This document shows, one piece after another, positions 15,971-24,607 of a DNA stretch of 32,863 nt. Position 1 is the first letter of the stretch. Every line of letters begins with the position of its first letter. Below the pieces are notes generated by a model. It did not search any database. It worked only from the letters and a program-made list of their open reading frames with translations, and had not been told where the DNA came from. Origin of the DNA: Thermoleophilaceae bacterium (GTDB taxonomy: Bacteria; Actinomycetota; Thermoleophilia; Solirubrobacterales; Thermoleophilaceae); NCBI GenBank assembly GCA_025928345.1, contig JAICJR010000012.1:1-32863 (forward strand), given 5' to 3'. A program made the position numbers and the translations under genes.

Positions 15971-17629
15971 GTGGCGCAGGCATTCGGCGACGGCAGCGAG
16001 TCCGAATTTGGCCACGCGGTGGTTGCACAGCCCGACGGCAAGACGGTGGTGGCGGGTTGGGCGGCGCTCGGCGGCAACCCCGTCGGACTGATCGCGCGCT
16101 ATCAGCCCGATGGAACGCTCGACCCCTCATTCGGGAGTGGCGGCAAGGTGCTCGACGCAACGTTCAGCCCCTGGGCCGTGACCCTTCAGCCGGACGGGAA
16201 GATCGTGGCGGCCGGCGAGGTGGACGGCGGTGGCGGCAACAACGCATACGCGGTCGTGCGCTACCTGCCCAACGGGACCCCGGATCCGTCGTTTGGGGGC
16301 GGCAACGGCAGGGCTGTCGTGCTCGTGCATGCCCCCGACAACGAGCAGCGCGCGCAGGCCGTAACTGTCGAGCCTGACGGCAAGATCGTCGCCGCCGGGC
16401 TCACGAACGATGGTGCGGGCTTCGTGCGCTTCCTGAGCGACGGCAGCCCCGATCCGAGCTTCGCGGCCGATGGCAGCGTCGACGTTCCGGTGAGCACCGT
16501 CAGCGGCGCGGAGGACGTGGCCGTACAGGCCGATGGAGCAGTGGTGGCGGCGGTGCCAACCGGCTCCGGGGTGGGAGACGGGTTCACGCTCATCAGGGTG
16601 GACAGCCACGGGACGCCGGACACGTCGGTCGGACCGGGAGGCGTGCTGCACGTGCCGATTGACAGCGGTGCCGTGTCTGACGCCGTCGCGATCCAGTCCG
16701 ACGGGAAGATCGTCGCGGGCGGAGCGGCCGAGGTGGCCAGCGGCCCGGATCAGTTTGCAATCGCGCGCTTCAACCCGGATGGGTCACCGGACATGTCGTT
16801 CTCGGGCGACGGCCAGGAGGTCACCCCGGTGGCGCCCAACAACTTCGATGCCGATGGCCGCTCCCTGATCATTCAGCCGAACGGGAAGATCGTGCTCGCC
16901 GGCGATGCGGACCTCGCCTCGGGCACCGAGACGACCTTCGCCTACGTCCGCTACAACCCGTCCGACGGCAGCCTCGACCCGAGCTTCGGCAACGGCGGCA
17001 TCGAGCTCTCGCCGTTCCCTGCCGGGTGGGTCAAGGAGAGCTTCGCTGACGCCAGGCTCGCATGCAACGGCGACATCGTGGGGACCGGATTCGCGACCAC
17101 GGCCCCGAGCACACACAGCCTGTTCTTCACAACCCGCATCGTGGGCGATCCCCTGATTTGTCCCACCGCGACTCCCGCTCCGGTCGCCCCGCCCATCGTC
17201 GCGGCCGACCGCACCAACCCGCGCTCGCGCATCCACAAGCTGCGGCGCGTCATACGCCGGTCGAAGCTCAAGCGCTTCTCCGGCACCGCGAGCGACGACC
17301 ACGGTGTGGCGAAGGTGCAGATCGCGCTGCTGCGCAGGGTGGGGAAGGTCGCGGCGTTCTCGAGGCGCTCAAAGCCGAAGGCAAGCTGCCTGTGGCTCAC
17401 CAGCCGCCGGGCGAAGTTCAAGAAGGTGAGGCCGAAGCACGGCAAGTGCTCATCTGCCCGCTGGCTGCGCGCATCCGGCACCACGTCCTGGGCCTTCAAG
17501 CTGCGCAAGCGCCTGCCGCCGGGCAGCTACGTGCTCTATGCGCGCGCCACCGACACGAGCGGCAACACCGAGACGAGCTTCAGCACGAGCCGCGGGAACC
17601 GCTTGGCCTTCCGCGTGAAGAAGGGCTAG
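15971..17629 (+). CDS. Delta-60 repeat protein with C-terminal Ig-like domain (true start probably near 15850)
   Basis: The 552-residue reading from the first usual in-frame start (GTG 15971) is given; the real protein probably begins about 40 residues earlier with a signal peptide in a disrupted 5' end. The body has about six delta-60 repeats (TIGR02608 type), each with a xPDGKIVAAG strand followed by xxDGSPDPSFxGxG: QPDGKTVVAG, QPDGKIVAAG, EPDGKIVAAG, QADGAVVAAV, QSDGKIVAGG and QPNGKIVLAG. A degenerate seventh (CNGDIVGTG) follows. Residues about 410-552 are a basic Ig-like domain with paired Cys. It should be secreted and surface-bound. The stop TAG shares the palindrome CTAG with the stop of the convergent ligase gene. 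Confidence 0.82.
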   Translation: MAQAFGDGSESEFGHAVVAQPDGKTVVAGWAALGGNPVGLIARYQPDGTLDPSFGSGGKVLDATFSPWAVTLQPDGKIVAAGEVDGGGGNNAYAVVRYLPNGTPDPSFGGGNGRAVVLVHAPDNEQRAQAVTVEPDGKIVAAGLTNDGAGFVRFLSDGSPDPSFAADGSVDVPVSTVSGAEDVAVQADGAVVAAVPTGSGVGDGFTLIRVDSHGTPDTSVGPGGVLHVPIDSGAVSDAVAIQSDGKIVAGGAAEVASGPDQFAIARFNPDGSPDMSFSGDGQEVTPVAPNNFDADGRSLIIQPNGKIVLAGDADLASGTETTFAYVRYNPSDGSLDPSFGNGGIELSPFPAGWVKESFADARLACNGDIVGTGFATTAPSTHSLFFTTRIVGDPLICPTATPAPVAPPIVAADRTNPRSRIHKLRRVIRRSKLKRFSGTASDDHGVAKVQIALLRRVGKVAAFSRRSKPKASCLWLTSRRAKFKKVRPKHGKCSSARWLRASGTTSWAFKLRKRLPPGSYVLYARATDTSGNTETSFSTSRGNRLAFRVKKG

Positions 17630-19167
17630 CGGGGCACGCTCTCGGCCGGAGCGCCGGCGGCGGTTTCCACACGAGCGCCACGTGCACGTGGCGGACCGCG
17701 CCTCAGCGCGATGCCGATGCCGAGCAGCGTCCAGACGATCGGGTCCTCGAGGAAGTCCGCGTACAGCAGTGTGTGGAACACGAGCGCCGCGAACGCGGCC
17801 GCCAGGGCCATGCGCCCGAGCACGCGCGCGCCCGGCTCCTCCTCGCCTCGCAGACGCAGCAGACCGCCGAACAACAGCCGGAAGGACGCCACAAGGACGA
17901 ACACGTAGGCCGCGAGCCCGATCACTCCCTGCTCCGCCGCGACCGTGATCGGGATCGTGTGCGATGCGGAGGCCGCCTGCGCCTTGCCCTTCTTCTCGCG
18001 CGCCCGGAAGCGCTCGGCGAACGAGCCCGATCCATATCCGTAGAGCGGGCGGTCGGCGAACATGCTGAGCCCGCCGCGCATGAGATCCACGCGGCCGCTG
18101 GTGGCGCGATTGAGCGACTTGGCGGAGTGCCCCTGGAGGTGCACCGAGCCCGGGATGGCGAACACCACGATCGCCAGCACGGCGACTGCGGCCACCGCCG
18201 CCGCTATCACCGGTGCGGCGCGCCAGCGCACCGCCGCCAGCACCGCGAGGCCCACGAGCAGCGCCGCGAAGCTCGACTGCGAGAGGCTGAGCACGAGTCC
18301 CACCCACAGGACGGCCAGCAACACCGTGACCCACACCACGTGCTGCCGGCGGCGCGACCACAGAAGCAGGGTGGCGAGCAGCACCGTGACGATCGCGAGG
18401 TAGCGACCGTAGATGTTCGGATCGAAGAACAGCGAGTTCACTCGGAAGTAGGCGCGGAACTGGTTCGCCTCGAGCACCTTCGGGTTCCACAGCAGCCGCT
18501 TGGTGGCGAACTCGCCCACCCCGATCGCGACGAACACGAGCGAGAGCGCGACCGTCACCCGCAGGCACCAGGACTCGAGGCGCGCCGTCCACTCGAGCGA
18601 CGTGATCAGCTTGAGCAGCAGTGCGAACGGGATGTAGAAGAACGCGACGTTTTTGAGCGCGGTCTCGAAGTCGGTCGAATAGACCGACTGCACCGAGTAG
18701 AGCGTCACAGCGATCAGCAGCGCGAGCTCCACGTAGCCCGGCGAGCGCTCAGCGGGTGCGAGCCGGTAGCCGTTCTCAGCGCCCATCGGTCGCGGCCGCA
18801 ATCGCTCCCATACGTACGCGAGCCCGCCCCCGCCCACCACGATGTAGAGCGGGACGAGCAGCAGCGCGGACGCGCCGCCCGCCTGCACCGGGATGCGGAA
18901 CGGCAGCGCGGCCACCGCGAGAACTGGGAGGAGCAGCGGCCAGCGCAGGAAGATCGCGGCGAGCGCGAGCATCACGGCGATTCCCACCACCGCGAGCGCG
19001 AGCAGCTCGACGGGGTGCGAGCGCAGCGTCTCGAGCTGGCTCGAGTTCCACAGCTCGCCCACCAGCAGGACCGGCGTGAGCACGAGTGCGACGAGCACCG
19101 CCCCCGCGCGCGCCCGCGGCGTGGCGAGGAAGAACGCGCCCGCTGCGGCAAGCGAGGCCGCGACCAT
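17626..19167 (-). CDS. O-antigen ligase/polymerase family membrane protein (Wzy_C)
   Basis: The 513-residue product starts at ATG 19167, with AAGGG 8 bases upstream; a longer reading to 19662 would enter the neighbouring gene. It has about twelve hydrophobic helices. The large periplasmic loop carries the family signature: RVDLMRGGLSMFADRPLYGYGSGSF, described by position about 370-395, then SHTIPITVAAEQGVIGLAAY, equivalent to the HNxxLxxxxExG motif of WaaL/Wzy proteins. Such enzymes join lipid-linked glycan to an acceptor or polymerise repeat units outside the membrane. In an actinobacterium the acceptor is not lipid A; wall glycan, protein or lipid is possible. It is the last gene of the operon beginning with the FlaA1-type dehydratase. 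Confidence 0.87.
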   Translation of the reverse strand: MVAASLAAAGAFFLATPRARAGAVLVALVLTPVLLVGELWNSSQLETLRSHPVELLALAVVGIAVMLALAAIFLRWPLLLPVLAVAALPFRIPVQAGGASALLLVPLYIVVGGGGLAYVWERLRPRPMGAENGYRLAPAERSPGYVELALLIAVTLYSVQSVYSTDFETALKNVAFFYIPFALLLKLITSLEWTARLESWCLRVTVALSLVFVAIGVGEFATKRLLWNPKVLEANQFRAYFRVNSLFFDPNIYGRYLAIVTVLLATLLLWSRRRQHVVWVTVLLAVLWVGLVLSLSQSSFAALLVGLAVLAAVRWRAAPVIAAAVAAVAVLAIVVFAIPGSVHLQGHSAKSLNRATSGRVDLMRGGLSMFADRPLYGYGSGSFAERFRAREKKGKAQAASASHTIPITVAAEQGVIGLAAYVFVLVASFRLLFGGLLRLRGEEEPGARVLGRMALAAAFAALVFHTLLYADFLEDPIVWTLLGIGIALRRGPPRARGARVETAAGAPAESVPR

Positions 19168-19190
19168 GCCGATGCCCTTGAACCCGGTGG

Positions 19191-20966
19191 CTACTGCGAG
19201 AGGAGCGACCACACCCGCCTCGTCACGTCCGTGAGCTCGACGCTGCCCGCCAGGCTCGACGCCCACTCCGAGCTGCCCGCCCGCACCACGATCCCGCGCC
19301 CCAGCCGGTACGCGATGAACGCCGGATGCTTCGGGTCGCGGCCCGCCGAGGAGAGGATCTGCGTGCCGCCGACGAGCCGCTGCGACTGCTCGAACTGGTC
19401 GAAGCCGCCGAGTAGCCCGCCGCTCACGCCCGCGAATAGGCCGAGCGTGTCCGGCTGGTTCACCACCATCGGCGCCTGCTGGATGCGCACGTCGTTCGTC
19501 TCCTCGCCGAACACGTTCACGCGCTCGGGCGCGCTCGGGTTCACGAGCTCGGGCCCGGCGAGGCCCACGTTGCGACGGAACGCGTCCGTGCCGAACGAGG
19601 CGACCTTGCCGCCACCTTCCACATAGCTGCGCAGAGCGAGGTCGAGCTTGTTCGTCAACCACGTCTCGTCGCCGGCGAACAGCACGCCGCTCCGGCCCGC
19701 GATCTGCGGCCCGCGACCCTGTGCCAGCGCCAGGTCGGTCGTGATGTCGTACGGCACGCGCGTGCGGCCGAGGAAGCGCAGCAGCGGATCCACGCGGCCC
19801 CTGAGCCCGGCGGGCGGCAGCCCGTGCGCGAAGCCGCGTCCCACCTGCACGCTCTCGCCGCCTGTGAGCGTGTTGGCGAAGCCGTCGGAGTCGTCATCCA
19901 CCTCGTTTCCCCCCTGCCAGGTGATCGCCGGCAGCACCACGAGCACCTTGCCGCGCTTGCGTCCCTGAACCACCACGGGCTGTGTGGCGCGGTGCCCGCC
20001 CGCCTCCACGCGCAGCAGATAGAGGCCTGTGGGCGCGCTCGAAGGCACGCGCACCGAGAGCGCGCGTCCGCTGCCCCTGCCGCGCGCCACAGCGGATCCC
20101 GGGCCAACCGGCCCAAGGCTCCAGCGCAGCCGCCGTGGCAGCGGCCCGATTTCGAAACGCGCCACCGAACCGGCGTCCACGGGATCGAGCGATCCAGCGA
20201 CGGTGAGGTAGCGGACCGACACGCCGGTGTGCGGCTTCGCCTCGAGCCGGTTGGGCGGCAGCACGGGCGGCGCGCTGCCGGCGTTGCCCGCGTGGTCGTA
20301 GGTGGTGATCGTGATCGAGTAGATGCCGTCCGGCGCCGGCTTGCCGTTGATCGTGCCGTCCCACGTGGCGGTCTTGCGACCGCGCCGCCAGTTGAAGAAA
20401 GTGACCTCCTTCGGCTTCGGGAGGTCGGTGCGGTACACCTGGATGAGCGGTCCTGGGTCCGAATTGCCGCGGTAGCGGATGCGCGCACGGCCGCGCGAGC
20501 CGGGGCCGCCTGGCACGATCACGCTCGGCGTGACGGTAATGATGCGCGGGTGCGGCGGCTTGGTGTCGAGGATGAGGATGGGTCCCGCGGTGACCGAACG
20601 CGCCTGGTCGCGCAGCGTCACGCGCAGCCGGTAGCGGCCGTCTGGAGCGATCGCGCCGGAGTCGGTGCGCCCGTTCCACCTGTAGTGGTGGCGGCCGCGG
20701 TGCAACCGGCGGTCGTCGACGAGCGTGCGAACGTCATCCCCTGCCGCGTTGACCAATGTGGCCGTAACTCGACCCGAATCGCGCAGCGTGAAGTAGACGT
20801 TCGCGTGGTTCTTCTTGCATCCGCAGGTCGGCGAGATGTAGTTGGGGAGGTAGACCCGCTCGATGATCGGCGTCGAGCGCTTCAAGCGCTGAGCCACCAC
20901 AAACGCAGCCGCCGTGGCAAGCACCAGGAGGCCAAAGACGACGCGGACCAGGACGCTGCTCGGCAC
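19191..20966 (-). CDS. Membrane-anchored ectoprotein: FlgD-type Ig repeats plus dimethylformamidase-like C-terminal domain
   Basis: The 591-residue product has one N-terminal membrane helix (about 5-27) and a CxC motif (PTCGCKK). Two FlgD-type Ig-like units follow: HHYRWNGRTDSGAIAPDGRY at about 90-110, and TATWDGTINGKPAPDGIYSI at about 200-220. Residues about 330-591 resemble the C-terminal domain of the N,N-dimethylformamidase large subunit, a glutamine-amidotransferase-like fold: KVLVVLPAITWQGGNEVDDD, GVLFAGDETWLTNKLDLAL and GKVASFGTDAFRR. No complete catalytic triad can be assigned. It lies outside the cell, 23 bases before the ligase gene, so a role in handling or displaying the glycan is inferred. 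Confidence 0.78.
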   Translation of the reverse strand: MPSSVLVRVVFGLLVLATAAAFVVAQRLKRSTPIIERVYLPNYISPTCGCKKNHANVYFTLRDSGRVTATLVNAAGDDVRTLVDDRRLHRGRHHYRWNGRTDSGAIAPDGRYRLRVTLRDQARSVTAGPILILDTKPPHPRIITVTPSVIVPGGPGSRGRARIRYRGNSDPGPLIQVYRTDLPKPKEVTFFNWRRGRKTATWDGTINGKPAPDGIYSITITTYDHAGNAGSAPPVLPPNRLEAKPHTGVSVRYLTVAGSLDPVDAGSVARFEIGPLPRRLRWSLGPVGPGSAVARGRGSGRALSVRVPSSAPTGLYLLRVEAGGHRATQPVVVQGRKRGKVLVVLPAITWQGGNEVDDDSDGFANTLTGGESVQVGRGFAHGLPPAGLRGRVDPLLRFLGRTRVPYDITTDLALAQGRGPQIAGRSGVLFAGDETWLTNKLDLALRSYVEGGGKVASFGTDAFRRNVGLAGPELVNPSAPERVNVFGEETNDVRIQQAPMVVNQPDTLGLFAGVSGGLLGGFDQFEQSQRLVGGTQILSSAGRDPKHPAFIAYRLGRGIVVRAGSSEWASSLAGSVELTDVTRRVWSLLSQ

Positions 20967-21001
20967 GCGCGTAAAGGTACCCCGCGTGCCCTGGGGCGGG
21001 C

Positions 21002-21922
21002 TTATCCGGAGGAGCCGGCGCCCCCGGCCTTGTCAGCGCCGACGATCACCGTCACCGTCGCGTCACCCGCGAGCCCCTGCGTCTGCGGGTCGATCTTCTC
21101 CACCTGGCCGATGCCGAGCTTGTTCGCCACGAGGTCTGCGGCGGACTTGTTGCCGTCGGAGTACTCCACCACCGACTCCGCCTGCTGGCCCTGGGTGAGC
21201 GCGTTGTTGGTGTTGCCGCGCCGGAAGCCGTCCTGCTCCACCTTGTCCGCCACCGTGGCCGCGAGCCCGGTGACCGTGGTGCCGTTCAGCACCGCCACGG
21301 TGATCGAGCCGGGCCTGAGCGCGGCCGTGCGGTGCGAATGGTGTGAGCCCGAGCTGGCGCTTCCGCCGCCGCCGGAGTTCGATTGCAGCACTGAGCCACT
21401 GCCGCCCGAGTCGTTGTTGTTCAGCTGCGAGATGCCGTAGGCCGCGCCCGCGCCGAGCACGAGGATCCCCACCACGATGAGCGCGATGTAGCGCGGCGCC
21501 GGCCAGTGGATCCGGCGGTACCACGCGTCCCGATTGCCAACGTTGCCGAGGATCGGGTAGCTGCTCGTGGAGGCGCCTGCGGCCGCCGGCCGGGCCGTGG
21601 GCAGCGTGGGCGGTGGCGGCGTGGGCACGCCGCTCGGCGGCGGCGTTGCGGCGCCCCCCTGCGGTCGTACCGCAGGCGCGGCGACGGCGGCTCCCCCAGC
21701 CGCTGCCGCCGCGGCACGCTGCTGCTGCGCCTGCGTCTGGGCAGCCTGAGCCTGAGCGGCGATCCGCTGCTCCTCCTCCGCGGCGCGCTCCGGCGCTCGC
21801 CCGGCCCACTCACGCAGGCGCTTTACGTCGCGCGCCTGGGAGAAGTAGAGGGCGCTGAGCACGGCCAGTCCGGCAACAGCCGCGAAACCCGCGTAGGAGC
21901 CGATCTCCTGAACGAGATGCAT
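21002..21922 (-). CDS. Membrane protein with extracytoplasmic LytR_C domain
   Basis: The 306-residue product has an N-terminal membrane helix (about 9-27), an Ala/Gln-rich likely coiled coil (about 40-75), a long Pro/Ala/Gly linker, and a second helix (IALIVVGILVLGAGAAYGIS, about 148-167). The C-terminal 90 residues are a LytR_C domain: ITVAVLNGTTVTGLAATVAD, GFRRGNTNNA, ESVVEYSDGNKSAADLVANK and VTVIVGADKAG. LytR_C usually follows an LCP phosphotransferase domain that attaches polymers to peptidoglycan; here no LCP domain is present. It lies between the dehydratase gene and the Ig/dimethylformamidase-like gene. An adaptor role in anchoring the glycan is inferred. Confidence 0.83.
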   Translation of the reverse strand: MHLVQEIGSYAGFAAVAGLAVLSALYFSQARDVKRLREWAGRAPERAAEEEQRIAAQAQAAQTQAQQQRAAAAAAGGAAVAAPAVRPQGGAATPPPSGVPTPPPPTLPTARPAAAGASTSSYPILGNVGNRDAWYRRIHWPAPRYIALIVVGILVLGAGAAYGISQLNNNDSGGSGSVLQSNSGGGGSASSGSHHSHRTAALRPGSITVAVLNGTTVTGLAATVADKVEQDGFRRGNTNNALTQGQQAESVVEYSDGNKSAADLVANKLGIGQVEKIDPQTQGLAGDATVTVIVGADKAGGAGSSG

Positions 21923-21935
21923 CCCGGCCCGTACC

Positions 21936-23897
21936 TTAGACGGAATGCCGGGCGCTCAAAGACGGCGCGAGACCGCGCTCGCGCGCGAGCGACGCCACCG
22001 TCTTCGCCAGCTCGTCCGGCTTCCCGTGGTAGACCAGTTCCTCCACGCGCGAGAACGCCTCTTCCACCCAGTCCGGCTCGAGCGGTGGCCGCGACGCCGC
22101 GACGATTTTCTCCGCCGGAGTGGGCATCGGGCGCTCGTCCGCATTGAACAGCTCCTCGTGCAGCTTCTCGCCAGGCCGGCGGCCGACGATCTCGATCGCG
22201 ATGTCCATCCCCGGCTCCTGGCCGGAGAGCCGGATCATGTTCTCGGCTAGCTCGATGATCTTCACGGGCTCGCCCATCTCGAGCACGTACACCTCGCCGC
22301 CCTTGCCCAGATCGCCGGAGCGGATGATCAGCTGCACGGCCTCCGGGATCGTCATGAAGTAGCGGGTCATCGCGGGGTCGGTGACCGTGACGGGCCCGCC
22401 CTCCGCGATCTGGCGCCGGAAGATCGGCACGACCGAGCCGGACGATCCGAGCACGTTGCCGAAGCGCACTGTCGTGTAGCGGGTGGCCGGAAAGCGGTGC
22501 TGCGCCGCCTCCACCGCCCATTCGGCAAGCGTCTTCGACGCGCCCATCACCGTGGCGGGCGACACCGCCTTGTCCGTTGACACGAGCACGAAGCGTGCGA
22601 CGCCCGACTCGCCTGCGGCCGCCGCCACGAGGCGCGTGGCCACGGCGTTGTTGCGCACCGCCTCGATCGGGTTCTCCTCCATCAGCGGCACGTGCTTGTA
22701 CGCGGCCGCGTGGAACACCACGGTCGGACGCAGCTCGATGAACAGCTCGCGCATGCGCGTGGCGTCCTTGCAGTCGGCGAGCACGGCCCGCGCGCGGTTG
22801 AAGTGGCGGCCGTCCGCGAGCTCGCGGCGGATCTCGAAGAGGCTGTTCTCGCTGTTGTCCACGAGGATCAGCTCGCGCGGCCCCACGCGTGCGATCTGGC
22901 GGCACAGCTCCGCGCCGATCGAGCCGCCCGCGCCGGTGACGAGCACGGTCTCGTCGGCGAGGTAGCGGCCCAAGCGGTCGATCTCCATCCGCACCGGCTC
23001 GCGGCCCAGGACGTCCTCCACGCGCACCTCGCGCACCTGGCGCATGAGGTTCACGCCGCCGCGCAGGATCTCGAAGACGGTCGGCAGCGTGCGCACCGGG
23101 ATGCCGCGCTCGCGGCAGGCGGACACAACTCGCTGGCGCAGCTCGCCCGGAGCCGACGGGATCGCGATGATCACCTCGTCCGGATCGGACACGTCGAGCA
23201 CCTCGGCAAGCTCGTCGGTGCGGCCGAGCACCTTGATGCCGGCCACTCGCATGCCCTGCTTGCGCGGATCGTCGTCCACGAAGCCGATCACGACCTGCCG
23301 GAGTTCCGGATTCCGCCGCAGCTCAGAGGCAACTAGCTGTCCGCCGTTGCCCGCTCCCACCACGAGCACCTCGCCGGCGTCCTTCGGCCCGAGCGCTGCG
23401 CGGAACGAGCGCTCCACGAGCATCGTGCGAACGAGGAACCGCGTGCCGCCCACGCCGGCGAGCGTGAGCAGGAAGTCGAGCGCGATCACGCCGCGGGGCG
23501 GGTCGGTGCCGCCCGGGGTGAACAGGAACAGCGCGACCACTAGGCCCGCGGTGCAGATAGCCACAGCCTGGAAGATCGCCTCGAAGTCCTTCTGGTCCAC
23601 GAAGCGCCAGAGCTTGTGGTACATGCGGAAGAGGGCGAAAACGATCAGCTTCGCCGGTACTACGAAGAGGATCGTGCCCCACAGGAGAGTCCTGTAGCGG
23701 TCCGGCACGCCGCTGTCGAAGCGCAGCACGAACGCGAGCCACCAGGCCAGTGCAACCACGCAGCCATCGATCAGCACCTGGCCCGCGCGACGGGCACCGA
23801 TTGATGAGAAGAAGCGAGACTTCAGGGCGGTCAGGGTGTGCCTTCTTCCAACTGCAAGAAAAACGGCATGCGAAGCCACGCAGGCCGGAGCGCTCAT
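21936..23897 (-). CDS. FlaA1/CapD-type membrane nucleotide-sugar 4,6-dehydratase
   Basis: The 653-residue product starts at ATG 23897; no clear ribosome binding site is visible. Four membrane helices lie in residues 40-155. A first Rossmann domain follows (VVGAGNGGQ, 179-187), then the catalytic SDR domain with VTGAGGSIGAE (320-330), VDNSENSLFEIR and STDKAVSPATVMGASK. Met451 and Lys455 take the place of the usual YxxxK, as in PglF, WbpM and CapD. RFGNVLGSSGSVVPIFRRQI completes the match. The family converts UDP-GlcNAc to the 4-keto-6-deoxy sugar that feeds rare amino-sugar synthesis. It heads a four-gene minus operon ending with the ligase. No partner aminotransferase lies in the window. Confidence 0.9.
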   Translation of the reverse strand: MSAPACVASHAVFLAVGRRHTLTALKSRFFSSIGARRAGQVLIDGCVVALAWWLAFVLRFDSGVPDRYRTLLWGTILFVVPAKLIVFALFRMYHKLWRFVDQKDFEAIFQAVAICTAGLVVALFLFTPGGTDPPRGVIALDFLLTLAGVGGTRFLVRTMLVERSFRAALGPKDAGEVLVVGAGNGGQLVASELRRNPELRQVVIGFVDDDPRKQGMRVAGIKVLGRTDELAEVLDVSDPDEVIIAIPSAPGELRQRVVSACRERGIPVRTLPTVFEILRGGVNLMRQVREVRVEDVLGREPVRMEIDRLGRYLADETVLVTGAGGSIGAELCRQIARVGPRELILVDNSENSLFEIRRELADGRHFNRARAVLADCKDATRMRELFIELRPTVVFHAAAYKHVPLMEENPIEAVRNNAVATRLVAAAAGESGVARFVLVSTDKAVSPATVMGASKTLAEWAVEAAQHRFPATRYTTVRFGNVLGSSGSVVPIFRRQIAEGGPVTVTDPAMTRYFMTIPEAVQLIIRSGDLGKGGEVYVLEMGEPVKIIELAENMIRLSGQEPGMDIAIEIVGRRPGEKLHEELFNADERPMPTPAEKIVAASRPPLEPDWVEEAFSRVEELVYHGKPDELAKTVASLARERGLAPSLSARHSV

Positions 23898-23971
23898 GCT
23901 AGCGACGATGCGCCCGTTCCGTGAGCATGTAAGGGCCTTCTCAGCCGTCGCCGCTACGCTACGGCCCCTCG

Positions 23972-24607
23972 ATGCTGCTTATCGCCGCGATCAGCGACCG
24001 GGCGGTGAACCTGGCCGTGCACGTGATCGGCGATCTCGGCTTGGCGGGCATTTTCGTGCTCACCATCGCTGAGAGCGCCTGCATACCCATCCCCAGCGAG
24101 GCCACGATGCTGTTCGCCGGCTTCAACGTCTCGGAGGGGCACTTCGCGCTGTGGCAGGCGGTTGGAATTGGCGTCGCGGGCGAGCTCGTGGGCTCCACGA
24201 TCGCCTACTCCATTGGTTACTTCGGCCGCATCGACCTTGTCGAGAAGCACGGCAAGAAGATTCACATCACGCCCGCGCGGCTCGCCTGGGCCGACCGCTG
24301 GTTCGCCCGCCACGGCGAGGCCACCGTGTTCTTCGCGCGCATGGTGCCGGTGGTGCGCGCGTTCGTGTCGCTGCCTGCGGGTGTCGCGCGCATGCCGTAC
24401 CCGAGGTTCGCGCTCTTCACAGTCGCGGGCTGCACGCCGTGGCTGCTCGGCCTTGCGCTGATCGGACACGCCGCCGGCGACAACTGGAAGCAGTGGCGGC
24501 ACTACATCGGCTATCTCGACTACGTCGCGCTCGCGGCGATCGTGGTCGGGATCGTCTACCTCGTGGTGCGGCGGCGCGCGCAGCGTCCCGAGACCGAGGC
24601 TGTCTAG
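23972..24607 (+). CDS. DedA family membrane protein
   Basis: The 211-residue product starts at ATG 23972, 74 bases from the divergent dehydratase start. It has the DedA (VTT) layout: hydrophobic helices around a re-entrant ESACIPIPSEATMLFAG segment with Glu34 and Glu43, and FARMVPVVRAFVSLPAGVAR MP with the conserved Arg123 and Arg129. Recent work links DedA proteins (UptA, YngC/DedA types) to flipping of undecaprenyl phosphate or phosphatidylethanolamine back across the membrane. The next gene encodes undecaprenyl-diphosphatase and overlaps the DedA stop by 8 bases if its CTG start is used. That makes lipid-carrier recycling the most likely role here. Confidence 0.9.
   Translation: MLLIAAISDRAVNLAVHVIGDLGLAGIFVLTIAESACIPIPSEATMLFAGFNVSEGHFALWQAVGIGVAGELVGSTIAYSIGYFGRIDLVEKHGKKIHITPARLAWADRWFARHGEATVFFARMVPVVRAFVSLPAGVARMPYPRFALFTVAGCTPWLLGLALIGHAAGDNWKQWRHYIGYLDYVALAAIVVGIVYLVVRRRAQRPETEAV

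Noticed and set aside
17062-19626. 854-codon plus-strand open frame
   Set aside because: Low-complexity Arg/Glu/His product antisense to the O-antigen ligase gene, whose helices and signature are clear.
23898-23971. Possible promoter pair between the dehydratase and DedA genes
   Set aside because: The gap is where promoters should be, but no -35/-10 pair or operator could be picked out with confidence on either strand.
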